Shown: in pieces, positions 27,797 through 37,122 of the stretch
Layout of the letters: each line of letters opens with the position of its first letter
Position numbering within the stretch: position 1 is the stretch's first letter
Assembly (NCBI RefSeq): GCF_007747795.1
Contig: NZ_CP036275.1
Span: 5,448,001-5,512,000 of the forward strand
Length of the DNA: 64,000 nt
Direction: 5' to 3'
Origin: Maioricimonas rarisocia
GTDB taxonomy: Bacteria; Planctomycetota; Planctomycetia; Planctomycetales; Planctomycetaceae
Program-made: the position numbers and the translations under genes
Notes under the pieces: generated by a model
What the model saw: the letters and a program-made list of their open reading frames with translations, nothing else
Told to the model about the DNA's origin: nothing
The model's database searches: none

Positions 27797-28527
27797 AACG
27801 GACCGTACCGCTGATCATCGCCGCAACGACCGGCTTCGTGCTGATCGTCGCCTACTTCATCCCCTATACGGAGACGTGGGGGGAGACGGCGATGGCTTGG
27901 TTCAACATCATTGCGGCCGTCGCCTTCGTGCTGGGCGGCTTCAACCTGATGAAGAACCAGTTGCAGAAGATTTCCGATCGTCGACCGGGCTGGGGCTACG
28001 CCGCGGTCACGCTGCTCTCGTTCGTGATCACGCTGTTCATTGGGCTGGCGAAGGTGGGCGTCACGCCGAGCACGACGTATCCGGAGCACCCCTGGGCGGG
28101 CTCGTACGACCAGGAGGGGGCCGCCTTCTGGTGGCTGTATGAGTACCTGTTCCTGCCGCTCTCGGCGACGATGTTCGCGATGCTGGCGTTCTACATTGCC
28201 TCGGCCGCGTTCCGGGCGTTTCGGGCAAAGAATGTCGAAGCGGTCATCCTGCTGATCACCGCCTTTATCGTGCTGCTGGGACGAACGTATGCCGGCATCT
28301 GGCTGACATCGTGGGTCGATCCGCTCGCGGCGCGGTTCGAGTCGCCGGTCGTCTCGCAGTTCATTGTCGGGCTGCGGCTGGACCGGATGACGGAAACGAT
28401 CATGAACGTGTTCAACCTGGCCGGCATGCGGGCAATCACGATCGGCATCGCGCTGGGTGTGGCGTCGACGTCGCTGAAGGTCCTGCTGGGCGTCGACCGG
28501 TCGTACCTGGGATCCGGCGAGGACTGA
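27793..28527 (+). CDS. Polytopic membrane protein of the GlmL cluster
   Basis: A 244-residue protein with about six TM segments (roughly residues 4-21, 32-50, 74-92, 118-140, 150-172, 214-230). No recognisable transporter or enzyme motif. It is translationally coupled (ATGA overlap) to the FN3/DUF6754-like gene, so it is expected to act in the same membrane complex. Small ion-channel or scaffold roles are possible but nothing in the sequence decides. Confidence 0.75.
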   Translation: MKRTVPLIIAATTGFVLIVAYFIPYTETWGETAMAWFNIIAAVAFVLGGFNLMKNQLQKISDRRPGWGYAAVTLLSFVITLFIGLAKVGVTPSTTYPEHPWAGSYDQEGAAFWWLYEYLFLPLSATMFAMLAFYIASAAFRAFRAKNVEAVILLITAFIVLLGRTYAGIWLTSWVDPLAARFESPVVSQFIVGLRLDRMTETIMNVFNLAGMRAITIGIALGVASTSLKVLLGVDRSYLGSGED

Positions 28528-28591
28528 ACCGGCGAGCTGCTGCAACAGGCTCGCAGAGCGCAACGGACGCCGAACGGAAGTGGACAGGCCA

Positions 28592-29440
28592 ATGTTCGAG
28601 TTTTTTCGCGATCTGGATCGACGGTGGGTGTTTCTGGCGATGCTGCTCGCCGTCGCCGTACCGATTCTCGCCGGGGCCCGGTTCCCCGAGGAACCCTCGC
28701 AGATGGTTCGCAGCGTGTTCCATGCGATCGACAATCTGCCGGAAGGTTCGCGGGTGCTGATGGCGCTCGACTACGACCCGGCGAGCGAAGGAGAGCTGCA
28801 TCCGATGGCGGCGGCCTTCACCCGGCAGTGCGCCCTGAAGAATCACAAGATGTACTTCATGACGCTCTGGCCGCCGGGACCGGTGATGATCCAGAAGCAG
28901 ATCAACATGCTGCAGCGGGAGTTCCCCGACTACGAGTACGGCATCGACTACGTGAACATGGGCTTCCGGCCCGGATACGAAGGGCCGATCAAGCTGATCG
29001 TCACCGACCTGAAGCGGGCCATCTCGGCAGACGTCCACGGGACGAGTCTGGACCAGATCCCGCTCACTCGGGACCTGAAGAACATCCAGCAGATGGACAT
29101 GATCATCAATGTCAGTGCCGGCTATCCCGGTGCGAAAGAGTGGGTGCTGTACGCGGCGACGCCGTACGGCATTCCCACCGTCGCCGGAACGACGGGCGTG
29201 CAGTCCCCCCTGCTGATGCCGTACATCCCCAACCAGCTGACCGGCATGCTTGGTGCGATCAAGGCGGCCGCCGAATACGAGCAGATGCTGATCGACGAGT
29301 ACCCGCAGCTGAAAGATAACCGTCAGGCGCAGGAAGCGCTTCGCCGCATGGGACCGCAGCTGGTGGCCCACGTATTTCTGATCGTGCTGATCCTCATCGG
29401 AAACACGATCTTCTTCATTGAACGTCGACGGTCCCGCTGA
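28592..29440 (+). CDS. Two-TM protein with large soluble domain, GlmL cluster
   Basis: The 282-residue protein has one TM near the N-terminus (VFLAMLLAVAVPILAGA, about 13-29) and one at the C-terminus (HVFLIVLILIGNTIFFI). The soluble domain between them has alternating beta and alpha segments with a DYDPASEGELHPMA loop and IKLIVTDLKR, giving a Rossmann-like impression; it must sit on one face of the membrane only. I do not recognise the family. ATG at 28592 is preferred over GTG at 28580. It is the third membrane gene in the cluster, 64 bases after the previous. Confidence 0.72.
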   Translation: MFEFFRDLDRRWVFLAMLLAVAVPILAGARFPEEPSQMVRSVFHAIDNLPEGSRVLMALDYDPASEGELHPMAAAFTRQCALKNHKMYFMTLWPPGPVMIQKQINMLQREFPDYEYGIDYVNMGFRPGYEGPIKLIVTDLKRAISADVHGTSLDQIPLTRDLKNIQQMDMIINVSAGYPGAKEWVLYAATPYGIPTVAGTTGVQSPLLMPYIPNQLTGMLGAIKAAAEYEQMLIDEYPQLKDNRQAQEALRRMGPQLVAHVFLIVLILIGNTIFFIERRRSR

Positions 29441-29457
29441 GCCGCGAAAGGAAGATC

Positions 29458-30381
29458 ATGAACCGCGAAAACCTCATCTGGTTGACGCTGATGCTGCTCG
29501 GCGGCGGCGTACTGCTGGTGAATGCCGGCGTGAAGTACTCGCAGTCCGGAACCGTCAACGGAACGGTCTACGTGCAGGAGATCGTTGCCGACACCGGCCC
29601 CGATACTCCGCCGATCGTCACCTACGAGCGTACGATCGCCTCATTGCGCAACGAGCCGGGGGTTTCGTTCAGCCTCTCGCGCACCATCGGTGTCTGGGCG
29701 GCAGCCCTGTGCACGCTGGCGGTCTTCTCCTTTCTGTGGGGAGACAACCCGCTGTACAAGCTGGCCGAATCGGTCTTCGTCGGCGTCTCGGCGGCGTACG
29801 CGATGGTGGTCGGTTTCTGGACCGAGATTGTCCAGAACCTGCTGGGCAACCTGTTGCCGGATCTGATGCGACGAACGCTGCTGCCAGGACTGCAGAGCAC
29901 GAAGACGACCGAGTGGGAATACATCGTGCCGCTGATTCTAGGCGTGATGATGCTGTGGCGGCTGGCCCCCTCGGGAGGCTGGATCGCCCGCTGGCCGCTG
30001 GCATTCTTCATCGGGGCGACGGCCGGCATCCGCCTGATCAGCTATCTCGAATCAGACTTCGTCCAGCAGATCAACAACACGATCCTGCCGCTGGTCGTGC
30101 TGACCGCCGACGGCACCGTCGACGTCTGGTGGTCGGTGAAGAACGTGACGATCGTGTTCGGCGTGTTCGTGAGTCTGGTGTACTTCTTCTTCTCGGTGGA
30201 ACACACCGGGACGGTCGGCGCACTGGCCCGCATCGGCATCTGGCTGCTGATGATCACGTTCGGGGCCAGCTTCGGATACACCGTGATGGGTCGCGTCGCG
30301 CTGCTGGCGGCGCGACTGGAATTCCTCTTCGACGAGTGGCTGTGGGTGATCGATCCCCTGCAGCGTCGCCTGGGGCTGTAA
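29458..30381 (+). CDS. Polytopic membrane protein closing the GlmL cluster
   Basis: A 307-residue protein with an N-terminal signal-anchor (IWLTLMLLGGGVLLVNAG) and about six further TM segments after residue 75. The N-terminal loop (30-70) probably lies outside. Repeated SxxxxGVxAAY- and hydrophobic-charged patterns occur but no family is recognised. It starts 17 bases after the previous stop, so it belongs to the same transcription unit, and it ends 100 bases before polA. Confidence 0.72.
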   Translation: MNRENLIWLTLMLLGGGVLLVNAGVKYSQSGTVNGTVYVQEIVADTGPDTPPIVTYERTIASLRNEPGVSFSLSRTIGVWAAALCTLAVFSFLWGDNPLYKLAESVFVGVSAAYAMVVGFWTEIVQNLLGNLLPDLMRRTLLPGLQSTKTTEWEYIVPLILGVMMLWRLAPSGGWIARWPLAFFIGATAGIRLISYLESDFVQQINNTILPLVVLTADGTVDVWWSVKNVTIVFGVFVSLVYFFFSVEHTGTVGALARIGIWLLMITFGASFGYTVMGRVALLAARLEFLFDEWLWVIDPLQRRLGL

Positions 30382-30483
30382 CCGAACCGGCCGAGTTGCC
30401 ACACTGAGAGGGCGGGATTCCGGCTCCCGCTGCGCCTCATTGCTCCCCTGCAGGAAACGGCGGGTCCCTCCGCCGACAACGTC

Positions 30484-33180
30484 ATGACCGATACGCTGTA
30501 CATCGTCGACACCTATTCGCTGGTGTTCCAGGTCTTCCATGCCATTCGCCAGCCGATGACCGGCTCGCGCGGTCAGCCGACCAACGCCGTCTACGGATTC
30601 ACCGGCGACCTGCAGCACCTGATCAAGGAAAAGCAGCCGACCCATCTGCTGTGCGCCATGGAATCGGAAGGGCCTGGCGAGCGGAATACGATGTACGCCG
30701 AATACAAGGCGAACCGCTCCGAGATGCCGGAAGATCTGCGGGCCCAGGTCCCCATGATTCTCGACGTCATCGCCGGACACCGCATTCCGGTCGTCTCGCA
30801 CGACGGCTGGGAGGCGGACGACGTGATCGCCACCCTGGCCCGGCGGGCGGTTGAGGCCGGCATGGAGGTGCGGATCGTTACCAACGACAAGGATGCCCGC
30901 CAGCTCATCGGACCGAAATGCAAGCTGTACAACATCCGCAGGAAGCAGTTCATGGACGAGGCGGCCCTCGAGAAGGACTGGGGCATCCGGCCAGATCAGG
31001 TGATCGACTTTCAGTCACTGGTCGGCGACAGCGTCGATAACGTTCCCGGCGTTCCGCTGGTCGGTCCGAAGAAGGCGACCGCGCTGCTGGAGCGGTTCGG
31101 CACGCTCGAAGAAGTGCTGGCTCACGCCGACGAGGCACCCGGCAAGAAGCTCTCGGAGAACCTGAAGAACTTCGCCGACCAGGCACTGCTCAGCCGCGAA
31201 CTGGTCACGCTCAAGACCGACCTGCCGATCGAGTTCGACCTCGATGAGGCCCGTGTCGAAGAGCCGGATGCCGAGCGCCTGCTCGAACTGTACTCCGACT
31301 ACGGGTTCCGCCGGTACAGCGAGGAGATGCGGACGCTGGTGGCCGGCTCGAAGATCAAGGAGGCCCGCGACGAGAAACGGGAGTGGCACGTCGTCCGGAC
31401 GCAGGATGAGTTTGACCGGTTTCTCAAGGACGTTCAGGCTCAGGAGGAGATCTGCCTCGATCTCGAGACGACGAGCGTGAACGCACTCGAAGCCGACATC
31501 GTCGGCTGGGCCTTCTGCTGGGAATCCGGAACGGGCTACTACATTCCGGTCGACGGCCCGCCGGGTGAAGAAATGCTGGACGGCAAGTCCGTCCTCGAAG
31601 CGCTCCGGCCGATTCTCGAAGGAGACACCTGCGTCGTCTCGAACCAGAACATCAAGTACGACATGCTTGTACTCAAACGGGCCGGCGTGACGATCCGCAA
31701 TGTCGGCGTCGACCCGATGGTGGGAGATTACCTGCTCGATGCCGGCGCCCGCAGTCACGGCCTCGACGAGCTGTCGAAACGGTATCTGCAGCGGAAGATG
31801 ATCCCCATCTCGGAGCTGATCGGGAAGGGGAAGAAGCAGCTGAAGATGTTCGAGGTCGACGTCGAGAAGGCAGCCGAGTACGCCTCCGAAGATGCCGACG
31901 TCTCCTGGCAACTCACAAAGATCATCCGTGACCAGCTCGAAGAAGAGAAACTCTGGGACCTGTACTGGAACCTGGAGCGGCCGCTGATCTCGGTACTGGC
32001 GGAGATGGAATTCCGCGGCATCCGGGTCGACGTCGACGAGCTCAAGCGGCAGAGCGACGCGCTGGCCGAGCGGCTCGAGCGGATCATCGCCGACATCCAT
32101 GCCGAGGCGGGCCACGAGTTCAACATCGACTCCCCCAAACAGCTGGCGACGGTCCTCTTCGAGGAGCTGGGGCTGCCGGTGATCAAGCGAACGAAGACCG
32201 GTCCGAGCACCAACCAGGAAGTGCTCGAACGGCTCGCGCCGCAGCATCCGCTGCCGGCGATGGTCACCGAGCATCGTCATCTGACCAAACTGCGGGGGAC
32301 ATATCTCGAGGCGCTGCCGGCCCTGGTGAATCCGGAAACCGGTCGGCTGCACACGTCGTTCAGCCAGGTGACGGCAGCGACCGGGCGGCTCAGTTCGAGT
32401 GATCCGAACCTGCAGAACATCCCGATCCGAACCGAAGAAGGACGGCTTGTCCGCAAGGCGTTCATTCCACGCGATGACGGCTGGAAGCTGGTCTGCCTGG
32501 ATTACTCGCAGATCGAACTGCGGATGCTGGCTCACTTCTGCCAGGACCCGGCACTGCAGCAGGCGTTTCGCGACGGAGCCGACATTCACCGGGCCGTCGC
32601 CGCGGATGTCTTCGGCGTCGCTGCGGACGACGTCGACAGCGACATGCGGCGGGTGGCCAAGGCGGTCAACTTCGGCGTGATCTACGGACAGACGTCGTTC
32701 GGACTTGCTGCGACACTGGGGATCAGCAAGGACGAAGCCGCCACGTTCATCGACAGTTACTTCCACCGCTACGCCGAGGTGCAGAGCTTCATCGAACAGG
32801 TACTCGACCGCTGCCGGGAGTCCGGGTACGCCTACACGATTCTCGGTCGCCGGCGGGAGATCACCGGCATTCGAGACCACCGGTACGGGAACCTGAACCT
32901 GCCGGAGCGAACGGCGGTGAATACGGTGATCCAGGGCTCGGCAGCCGACCTGATCAAGAAGGCGATGCTGCAGGTCCATGACCGGCTCAACGAGACGAAG
33001 CACTCCGCCCGGATGCTGCTGCAGATCCACGACGAACTGGTGTTCGAGTGCCCGGCCGACGACGTCGACTCGCTGATCGAGCTGGCCCGCGAAGAGATGA
33101 CGCAGGCGATTGATCTCGACGTGCCGCTCGTCGTCGACGCCAAAGTGGGGGACAACTGGCTCGAGGCGGATCCGTATTGA
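30484..33180 (+). CDS. polA: DNA polymerase I
   Basis: This 898-residue enzyme fills gaps and removes RNA primers in replication and repair. It has all three parts: a 5'-3' nuclease (residues 1 to about 290, TxQVPxxLxLD-like VDTYSLVFQVF and a helix-hairpin-helix SVDNVPGVPLVGPKKA), an intact 3'-5' exonuclease (D326 and E328 in LDLETT, plus NIKYDMLVL and the late DAGARSHGLDELS) and a polymerase domain with motif A (D673 in LDYSQIELRM), motif B (RRVAKAVNFGVIYGQTSFG) and motif C (D850 in IHDELVFEC). The start at 30484 (MTDTLYIVDTYSL) is preceded by only a weak site. It stands apart from the GlmL genes by 100 bases. Confidence 0.96.
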   Translation: MTDTLYIVDTYSLVFQVFHAIRQPMTGSRGQPTNAVYGFTGDLQHLIKEKQPTHLLCAMESEGPGERNTMYAEYKANRSEMPEDLRAQVPMILDVIAGHRIPVVSHDGWEADDVIATLARRAVEAGMEVRIVTNDKDARQLIGPKCKLYNIRRKQFMDEAALEKDWGIRPDQVIDFQSLVGDSVDNVPGVPLVGPKKATALLERFGTLEEVLAHADEAPGKKLSENLKNFADQALLSRELVTLKTDLPIEFDLDEARVEEPDAERLLELYSDYGFRRYSEEMRTLVAGSKIKEARDEKREWHVVRTQDEFDRFLKDVQAQEEICLDLETTSVNALEADIVGWAFCWESGTGYYIPVDGPPGEEMLDGKSVLEALRPILEGDTCVVSNQNIKYDMLVLKRAGVTIRNVGVDPMVGDYLLDAGARSHGLDELSKRYLQRKMIPISELIGKGKKQLKMFEVDVEKAAEYASEDADVSWQLTKIIRDQLEEEKLWDLYWNLERPLISVLAEMEFRGIRVDVDELKRQSDALAERLERIIADIHAEAGHEFNIDSPKQLATVLFEELGLPVIKRTKTGPSTNQEVLERLAPQHPLPAMVTEHRHLTKLRGTYLEALPALVNPETGRLHTSFSQVTAATGRLSSSDPNLQNIPIRTEEGRLVRKAFIPRDDGWKLVCLDYSQIELRMLAHFCQDPALQQAFRDGADIHRAVAADVFGVAADDVDSDMRRVAKAVNFGVIYGQTSFGLAATLGISKDEAATFIDSYFHRYAEVQSFIEQVLDRCRESGYAYTILGRRREITGIRDHRYGNLNLPERTAVNTVIQGSAADLIKKAMLQVHDRLNETKHSARMLLQIHDELVFECPADDVDSLIELAREEMTQAIDLDVPLVVDAKVGDNWLEADPY

Positions 33181-33365
33181 GTCAGGAAACAGGAATCAGG
33201 CGAGACCGGAGCGTGAGCTCCGGGATGATTGCCTGACAGTGGTGGACCTTCCGCTCCACCTCCGCATCTTCGCTCGCGCTGCTCGCTCCAGCCACGGCCC
33301 CCCTTCGCGAGCGTGTGAATCAACCGCCTGCCCTACCGCTCTGCTGGCTGTTTGCCGGGGGACAT

Positions 33366-33830
33366 TCAGGCCTCGGGGCCCACGCCCGACTGCCATCGCT
33401 CTCCCAGTGAACCCGGTTCTTCCTGTTTGAGCAGCCAGCCGATCTCGGAGAACTCTTCGGCGAGCAGCTCCAGAATATCGTCCAGGCTGAGGATGCCGAC
33501 AAGCTGATCGTCCTCGTCGACGACCGGCAGTCGTCGGAACGTCCCCGACCGCATGATCGCCAGGGCGTCCTCGATCGAAGTGTCTTCCTGAACGGTCGAG
33601 GGGGCGGCCGACATGATCTGACGTACCGTGGTGCGGTGCGCGTCCTTTCCTTCGGCAAGCACGCGAATCGTCAGATCACGGTCCGTGACCAGCCCGACCG
33701 GTGTCATGGACTGGTCGACAACGATCAGTGTTCCGACCTTGCGTGCATGCATGCGTGAGGCGGCAACTCGCGCCGACTCGTCGGGACCAATGACATCGAC
33801 TTCTCGAATGCAGATGCGACCGACAGACAT
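33366..33830 (-). CDS. CBS-domain-pair protein
   Basis: A 154-residue protein made of two tandem CBS domains: GLVTDRDLTIRV (first, about residues 45-60) and GILSLDDILELLAEE (second, about 110-125), with the conserved beta-alpha turns between. CBS pairs bind adenosyl ligands such as AMP, ATP or SAM and sense energy or redox state. A Gln/Glu/Asp-rich tail follows. Start at 33830 has a strong AAAGGAG. It is 84 bases from the HPF-like gene on the same strand, so the two could be one unit. Confidence 0.93.
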   Translation of the reverse strand: MSVGRICIREVDVIGPDESARVAASRMHARKVGTLIVVDQSMTPVGLVTDRDLTIRVLAEGKDAHRTTVRQIMSAAPSTVQEDTSIEDALAIMRSGTFRRLPVVDEDDQLVGILSLDDILELLAEEFSEIGWLLKQEEPGSLGERWQSGVGPEA

Positions 33831-33913
33831 GGCTGTCGCTCCTTTCAGGAACCGCGTTGATGCTGCCGTACCGTGCGGCTGTGCCCCCCGTCGGTTCGAC
33901 AACGCGTGCAACC

Positions 33914-34459
33914 TCACAGACAGCGAACGGTTGTGGCCTGTGGCCCCTGGTCGCCGGGCACCTCGGCAAAACGGACAGGCATTCCCTCAACAATCTGCTC
34001 GAAACGGACGTCCACGAGGCTGTTGGCGTTGAAGTAGATCTCGCGCCCGTCGGGTGTCTCGATGAAACCGTACCCGTCTTCCGGATTGAGCCGGACAATG
34101 CGTCCCTGCGGCGGCTCTTCGTGGGACTTCACCTCGCCGCGCAGCTTTCGCACGTAGTCCTGCAACTGCCGCCGGGCCGACTTGAACGCATCGCGCACGG
34201 CAACGTGCAGATCTTCATGGGCAGGGCTGCTGCCCGACGCGCGGTCGACGACGATCTCGGTCCGTGGCACGGCCAGCCGGATGCGAACCTGAAACAGGTT
34301 CCCCTGGCGATGACGCTGATGGGGTGCTTCGACGATGACCTTGCATGAGGTTATGCGATCAAAGAATTCCTCGAGCTTCGCCACGTACCCGCGAATCTCC
34401 TCTTCAATGACGGGGTCATGATCCAGATTCCGGAAGCTGAGTTCGAGGGGAATGGTCAT
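33914..34459 (-). CDS. HPF/RaiA ribosome-hibernation domain fused to a cold-shock domain
   Basis: The 181-residue protein joins two known families. Residues 1 to about 105 look like the S30EA/HPF domain that occupies the ribosomal decoding site in stationary phase (IPLELSFRNLDHDPVIEEEI, FFDRITSCKVIVEAP, VRDAFKSARRQLQDY). Residues 119-181 are a cold-shock domain with RNP1 GYGFIE and RNP2-like EIYFNAN, usually for single-stranded RNA. The start at 34459 has AAAGGA in place. Fusions of this sort appear in some marine and stress-tolerant bacteria; here it would link ribosome dormancy to RNA binding. It is next to a CBS gene. Confidence 0.86.
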   Translation of the reverse strand: MTIPLELSFRNLDHDPVIEEEIRGYVAKLEEFFDRITSCKVIVEAPHQRHRQGNLFQVRIRLAVPRTEIVVDRASGSSPAHEDLHVAVRDAFKSARRQLQDYVRKLRGEVKSHEEPPQGRIVRLNPEDGYGFIETPDGREIYFNANSLVDVRFEQIVEGMPVRFAEVPGDQGPQATTVRCL

Positions 34460-34673
34460 CGCAGGTTCCTTTACAACACCCGAAGAAGTGAGGAAGTCCA
34501 TGGGTGGCACCTCGTATACCGACGGGCAGGCAACCACATTCATCGCCGCCCCCCGGGCAACTGGATAGCCGATCTCGATGATTCCGGGCGACGCGACGGT
34601 GCTTGATGTCCGTCTGCTATCCATTCCAACACGAACGGGCTCGCAGTGCAGCAACGCACCTGAGGTTTTTCCT

Positions 34674-35291
34674 CTAGCCGGGGAGTTCGGACGGATCGAG
34701 CGTGCGACGGATCTCTCCCGAGTCCCCCTCGATCGATTCGGTGGAGAAGCGTTCGACACGAACAGACGCCGACCAGTAATCCTCGGGAAGCTGTGCCTTG
34801 TGTTTGAGGTGTCGCCAGAACAGTTCGACTTCCGGCAGCCGATCCCAGACGGAAGGGAGGAACACGCCCTGATGGCCTTCGGCACTGAGGATCAGGCCGT
34901 CAACGCCCGGGCGCACCTGGGCGAGCAGATTCACCTCGTCGAGAAACAGGATCGGCTCGGGTGGAGAGAGAACCGAGACATGCACATGCAGTTCGTCGAG
35001 TTCATCGATCGCGACCGGAGAGAAGCGCTCGTCATAGAACGCAGAGGCGTGGGCGTTGCGGGCAACACTGACGACGAGTGGCTCGATGGGGCGAAGCGTC
35101 CCCCGGCACCCGCGCAGTTCGTCATCCCGACGAAGCGTGACGAAGGTGGCCCGGGGCGTACGAAGCAACTCCGGGTAACTCTTCTCATGGACCGCCAGTC
35201 CGCAGCCGTGCCTCAGTTTGTGCTCGATCGCGGTCACGGCGACCTCGAGCAGCGAATGCTGATCACGTTTCGGCAGAGACGATTTCGACAT
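34674..35291 (-). CDS. AMMECR1-domain protein (AmmeMemoRadiSam protein A)
   Basis: A 205-residue AMMECR1 protein: GLAVHEKSYPELLRTPRATF, the family signature ELRGCRGTLRP, NAHASAFYDERF and LSPPEPI are in order. In bacteria AMMECR1, MEMO1 and a radical-SAM enzyme (AmrS) often form a set named AmmeMemoRadiSam, with role unknown but implicated in radical or modification chemistry. Start at 35291, MSKSSLPKRD. It follows the MEMO1 gene at 63 bases on the same strand. The radical-SAM partner is not in this window. Confidence 0.92.
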   Translation of the reverse strand: MSKSSLPKRDQHSLLEVAVTAIEHKLRHGCGLAVHEKSYPELLRTPRATFVTLRRDDELRGCRGTLRPIEPLVVSVARNAHASAFYDERFSPVAIDELDELHVHVSVLSPPEPILFLDEVNLLAQVRPGVDGLILSAEGHQGVFLPSVWDRLPEVELFWRHLKHKAQLPEDYWSASVRVERFSTESIEGDSGEIRRTLDPSELPG

Positions 35292-35354
35292 ACCTGGCAC
35301 TCCCGGATCGAGGCCCCGCTTCACTAATTCTGTTGCCGGTCGTCAGTGACCGGA

Positions 35355-36143
35355 TCAGTGACAGATGTACGCGCCGTACCCGACAACATGGCCGGGACGA
35401 CCGACAATCTGTCCGGAGTTCCGCAGATCGACTGTATCAATGTGTAAACCGTGCACGCGGGCCAGCTCGATCAGCCCCCCGATTCCGGCGCATCCGCACG
35501 CGCGTTCGCCGGTCAGCGGTTCGGCATCGAGCTGCTCGATCATCCGTGAGGTATCGGCGTCGAGCATGCGGGCCTCGTTGTCGGGGTGATAGTGGCTGAG
35601 GTCCGAACTGATCACGATCAGTGTTTCCGGACCGCCCCAGACCGCTTCGAGCAGGGTCGCAATGCGGTGCCGCGTACACCGTCCGACCGTCAGCGGTACG
35701 ATCGTGAACTTGTCGACAACCACCTGCAGGAACGGCAGATGGACTTCGAGGCTGTGCTCCTGGATGTGGGCCGCATCAATGACGGCGACATCCTCCTCCT
35801 CGAGCAGCCGCCCGATTGTCCCGGTGTCGACCGGGATCTCCCCCAGAGGCGTCTCGAAATAGTCCGCACTGCTGGCCGCCAGTCCGTTGAATGCGACGTG
35901 ATGCGACGGCCCAAGCAGGATGACTCGGCGATAGATGTTCCGGAACGGCTGCAGCTGACGATAACCGCTCGCCGCAACAGGTCCGGAGAAGACGTAGCCG
36001 GCGTGTGGCACAATCAGCGCTTTCGGGGGCGCCTCCCAATCTGTGCCGTCCGCGTTATCCAGTAGACGTTCGATCGTCCATAACAGTTCGCCGGCGCTGG
36101 CCGGGTAGAACTGACCGGCGACGGCAGGCTGACGCACGCACAT
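35355..36143 (-). CDS. MEMO1-domain protein (AmmeMemoRadiSam protein B)
   Basis: The 262-residue protein belongs to the MEMO1/class III extradiol-dioxygenase-like family. It shows GPSHH, HSLEVHLPF, SSDLSHYHP and the CGCAG segment, which together give the conserved His set of the Memo pocket. Memo binds copper or iron in some members. The usual length is about 260-300 residues, matching. It lies upstream of the AMMECR1 gene, same strand, probably one operon; start at 36143 (MCVRQPAVAGQFYP). Confidence 0.92.
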   Translation of the reverse strand: MCVRQPAVAGQFYPASAGELLWTIERLLDNADGTDWEAPPKALIVPHAGYVFSGPVAASGYRQLQPFRNIYRRVILLGPSHHVAFNGLAASSADYFETPLGEIPVDTGTIGRLLEEEDVAVIDAAHIQEHSLEVHLPFLQVVVDKFTIVPLTVGRCTRHRIATLLEAVWGGPETLIVISSDLSHYHPDNEARMLDADTSRMIEQLDAEPLTGERACGCAGIGGLIELARVHGLHIDTVDLRNSGQIVGRPGHVVGYGAYICH

Positions 36144-36339
36144 GGCGTTCTCGTTCCGGACGTCGTGTGAGTGTGATGGAATGTCAGACCCGCACGCCGA
36201 CTTTCATGCAACTTGCGTACCTGTGGGGATCGCATTCGGATCACGGCATGTTGTTTGCCATAATTGAGGCATTGAGATTCTCCATCATCTCTCGCCTGGC
36301 ACATTGCCTTTCCCGGGCATCTGAGGAGCTCACCAGCAC

Positions 36340-36813
36340 ATGACCCGCAAGTACGAACATCAGACCGTTGCTGTCGCATGGATCCTCGTCGCCGATCGCG
36401 GCCGGGCTCAGATTCTGTCTGCCGACCTGCCCGACGCCGAACGACTTGAAACTGTCGAAACACTCGTGCACCCTGCCAGTACGGTTCACGCACGCGACCT
36501 GGAAACGGATGGCCCCGGCAGCTTTCAGGAACGCGGGGGCGAACGTCACGCCGGCGAGCCGGAAACCGACTTCCGGCACCGCACGGCCCGCGACTTCGCC
36601 TCGCAGATCGTCGAGCGGCTCGAGAAAGGGCGGATGGCCAACGCGTTCGGCAAGCTCATCGTCGTCGCTCCGCCGTTGTTCCTGGGAGTGCTGCGGGACA
36701 AGCTGCCCGGGCCGCTGGCGCAGATGGTCGCCCACGAAATCGCCAAGGATCTCACCCGCAAGCGGGAGAAAGAACTTCACGAGCGCCTGGTTGCCGCCGA
36801 AGTCTTCTCCTGA
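36340..36813 (+). CDS. Host_attach-family protein
   Basis: A 157-residue protein of the family called host attachment protein (PF10116 as I recall): TVAVAWILVADRGRAQIL start, then a Gly/Arg-rich loop and the helix RDFASQIVERLEKG, LIVVAPPLFLGVLRD and the C-terminal charged tail. The fold resembles translation-release-factor eRF1 domain 2. Its true function in free-living bacteria is unknown in spite of the name. It stands alone after the divergent MEMO1 gene. Confidence 0.82.
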   Translation: MTRKYEHQTVAVAWILVADRGRAQILSADLPDAERLETVETLVHPASTVHARDLETDGPGSFQERGGERHAGEPETDFRHRTARDFASQIVERLEKGRMANAFGKLIVVAPPLFLGVLRDKLPGPLAQMVAHEIAKDLTRKREKELHERLVAAEVFS

Positions 36814-37122
36814 TCGCTGATCCGGCGCTCAAGCCGGTCAGCCAACTCCCGATGCGGCGCGGCATTGTGGGCGTGCGGGGTCGCACAGGAGTGGTCCTCA
36901 GCGGCACAGTTGAAGAGGACTGCCTGGCTCGTTCCGGGCAAGGCGGGAAGAAACCCTGAGGGGCATGATCCGGGTCCGTCTGTGGCGAGCGAGGTCCGTG
37001 CGGCGCACGCGTCTTCGCAGGCTGTCGACAAATGGACGAATGAAGTTGCCGGACGCACCTTTCCATACGGGGGGAACCTGATTCGCCCCGGCAACGCCGT
37101 ATTGGCAGGATCGGAACCGTGT
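36814..37122. other. 309-bp gap, nothing recognised
   Basis: No gene, RNA or repeat copy seen between the host-attachment-family gene and the protease, which converge here; no T-tailed hairpin was clear enough to call a terminator. Confidence 0.4.

Noticed and set aside
31015-33030. 671-codon minus-strand frame over polA
   Set aside because: Antisense shadow of a gene with all polymerase motifs intact.
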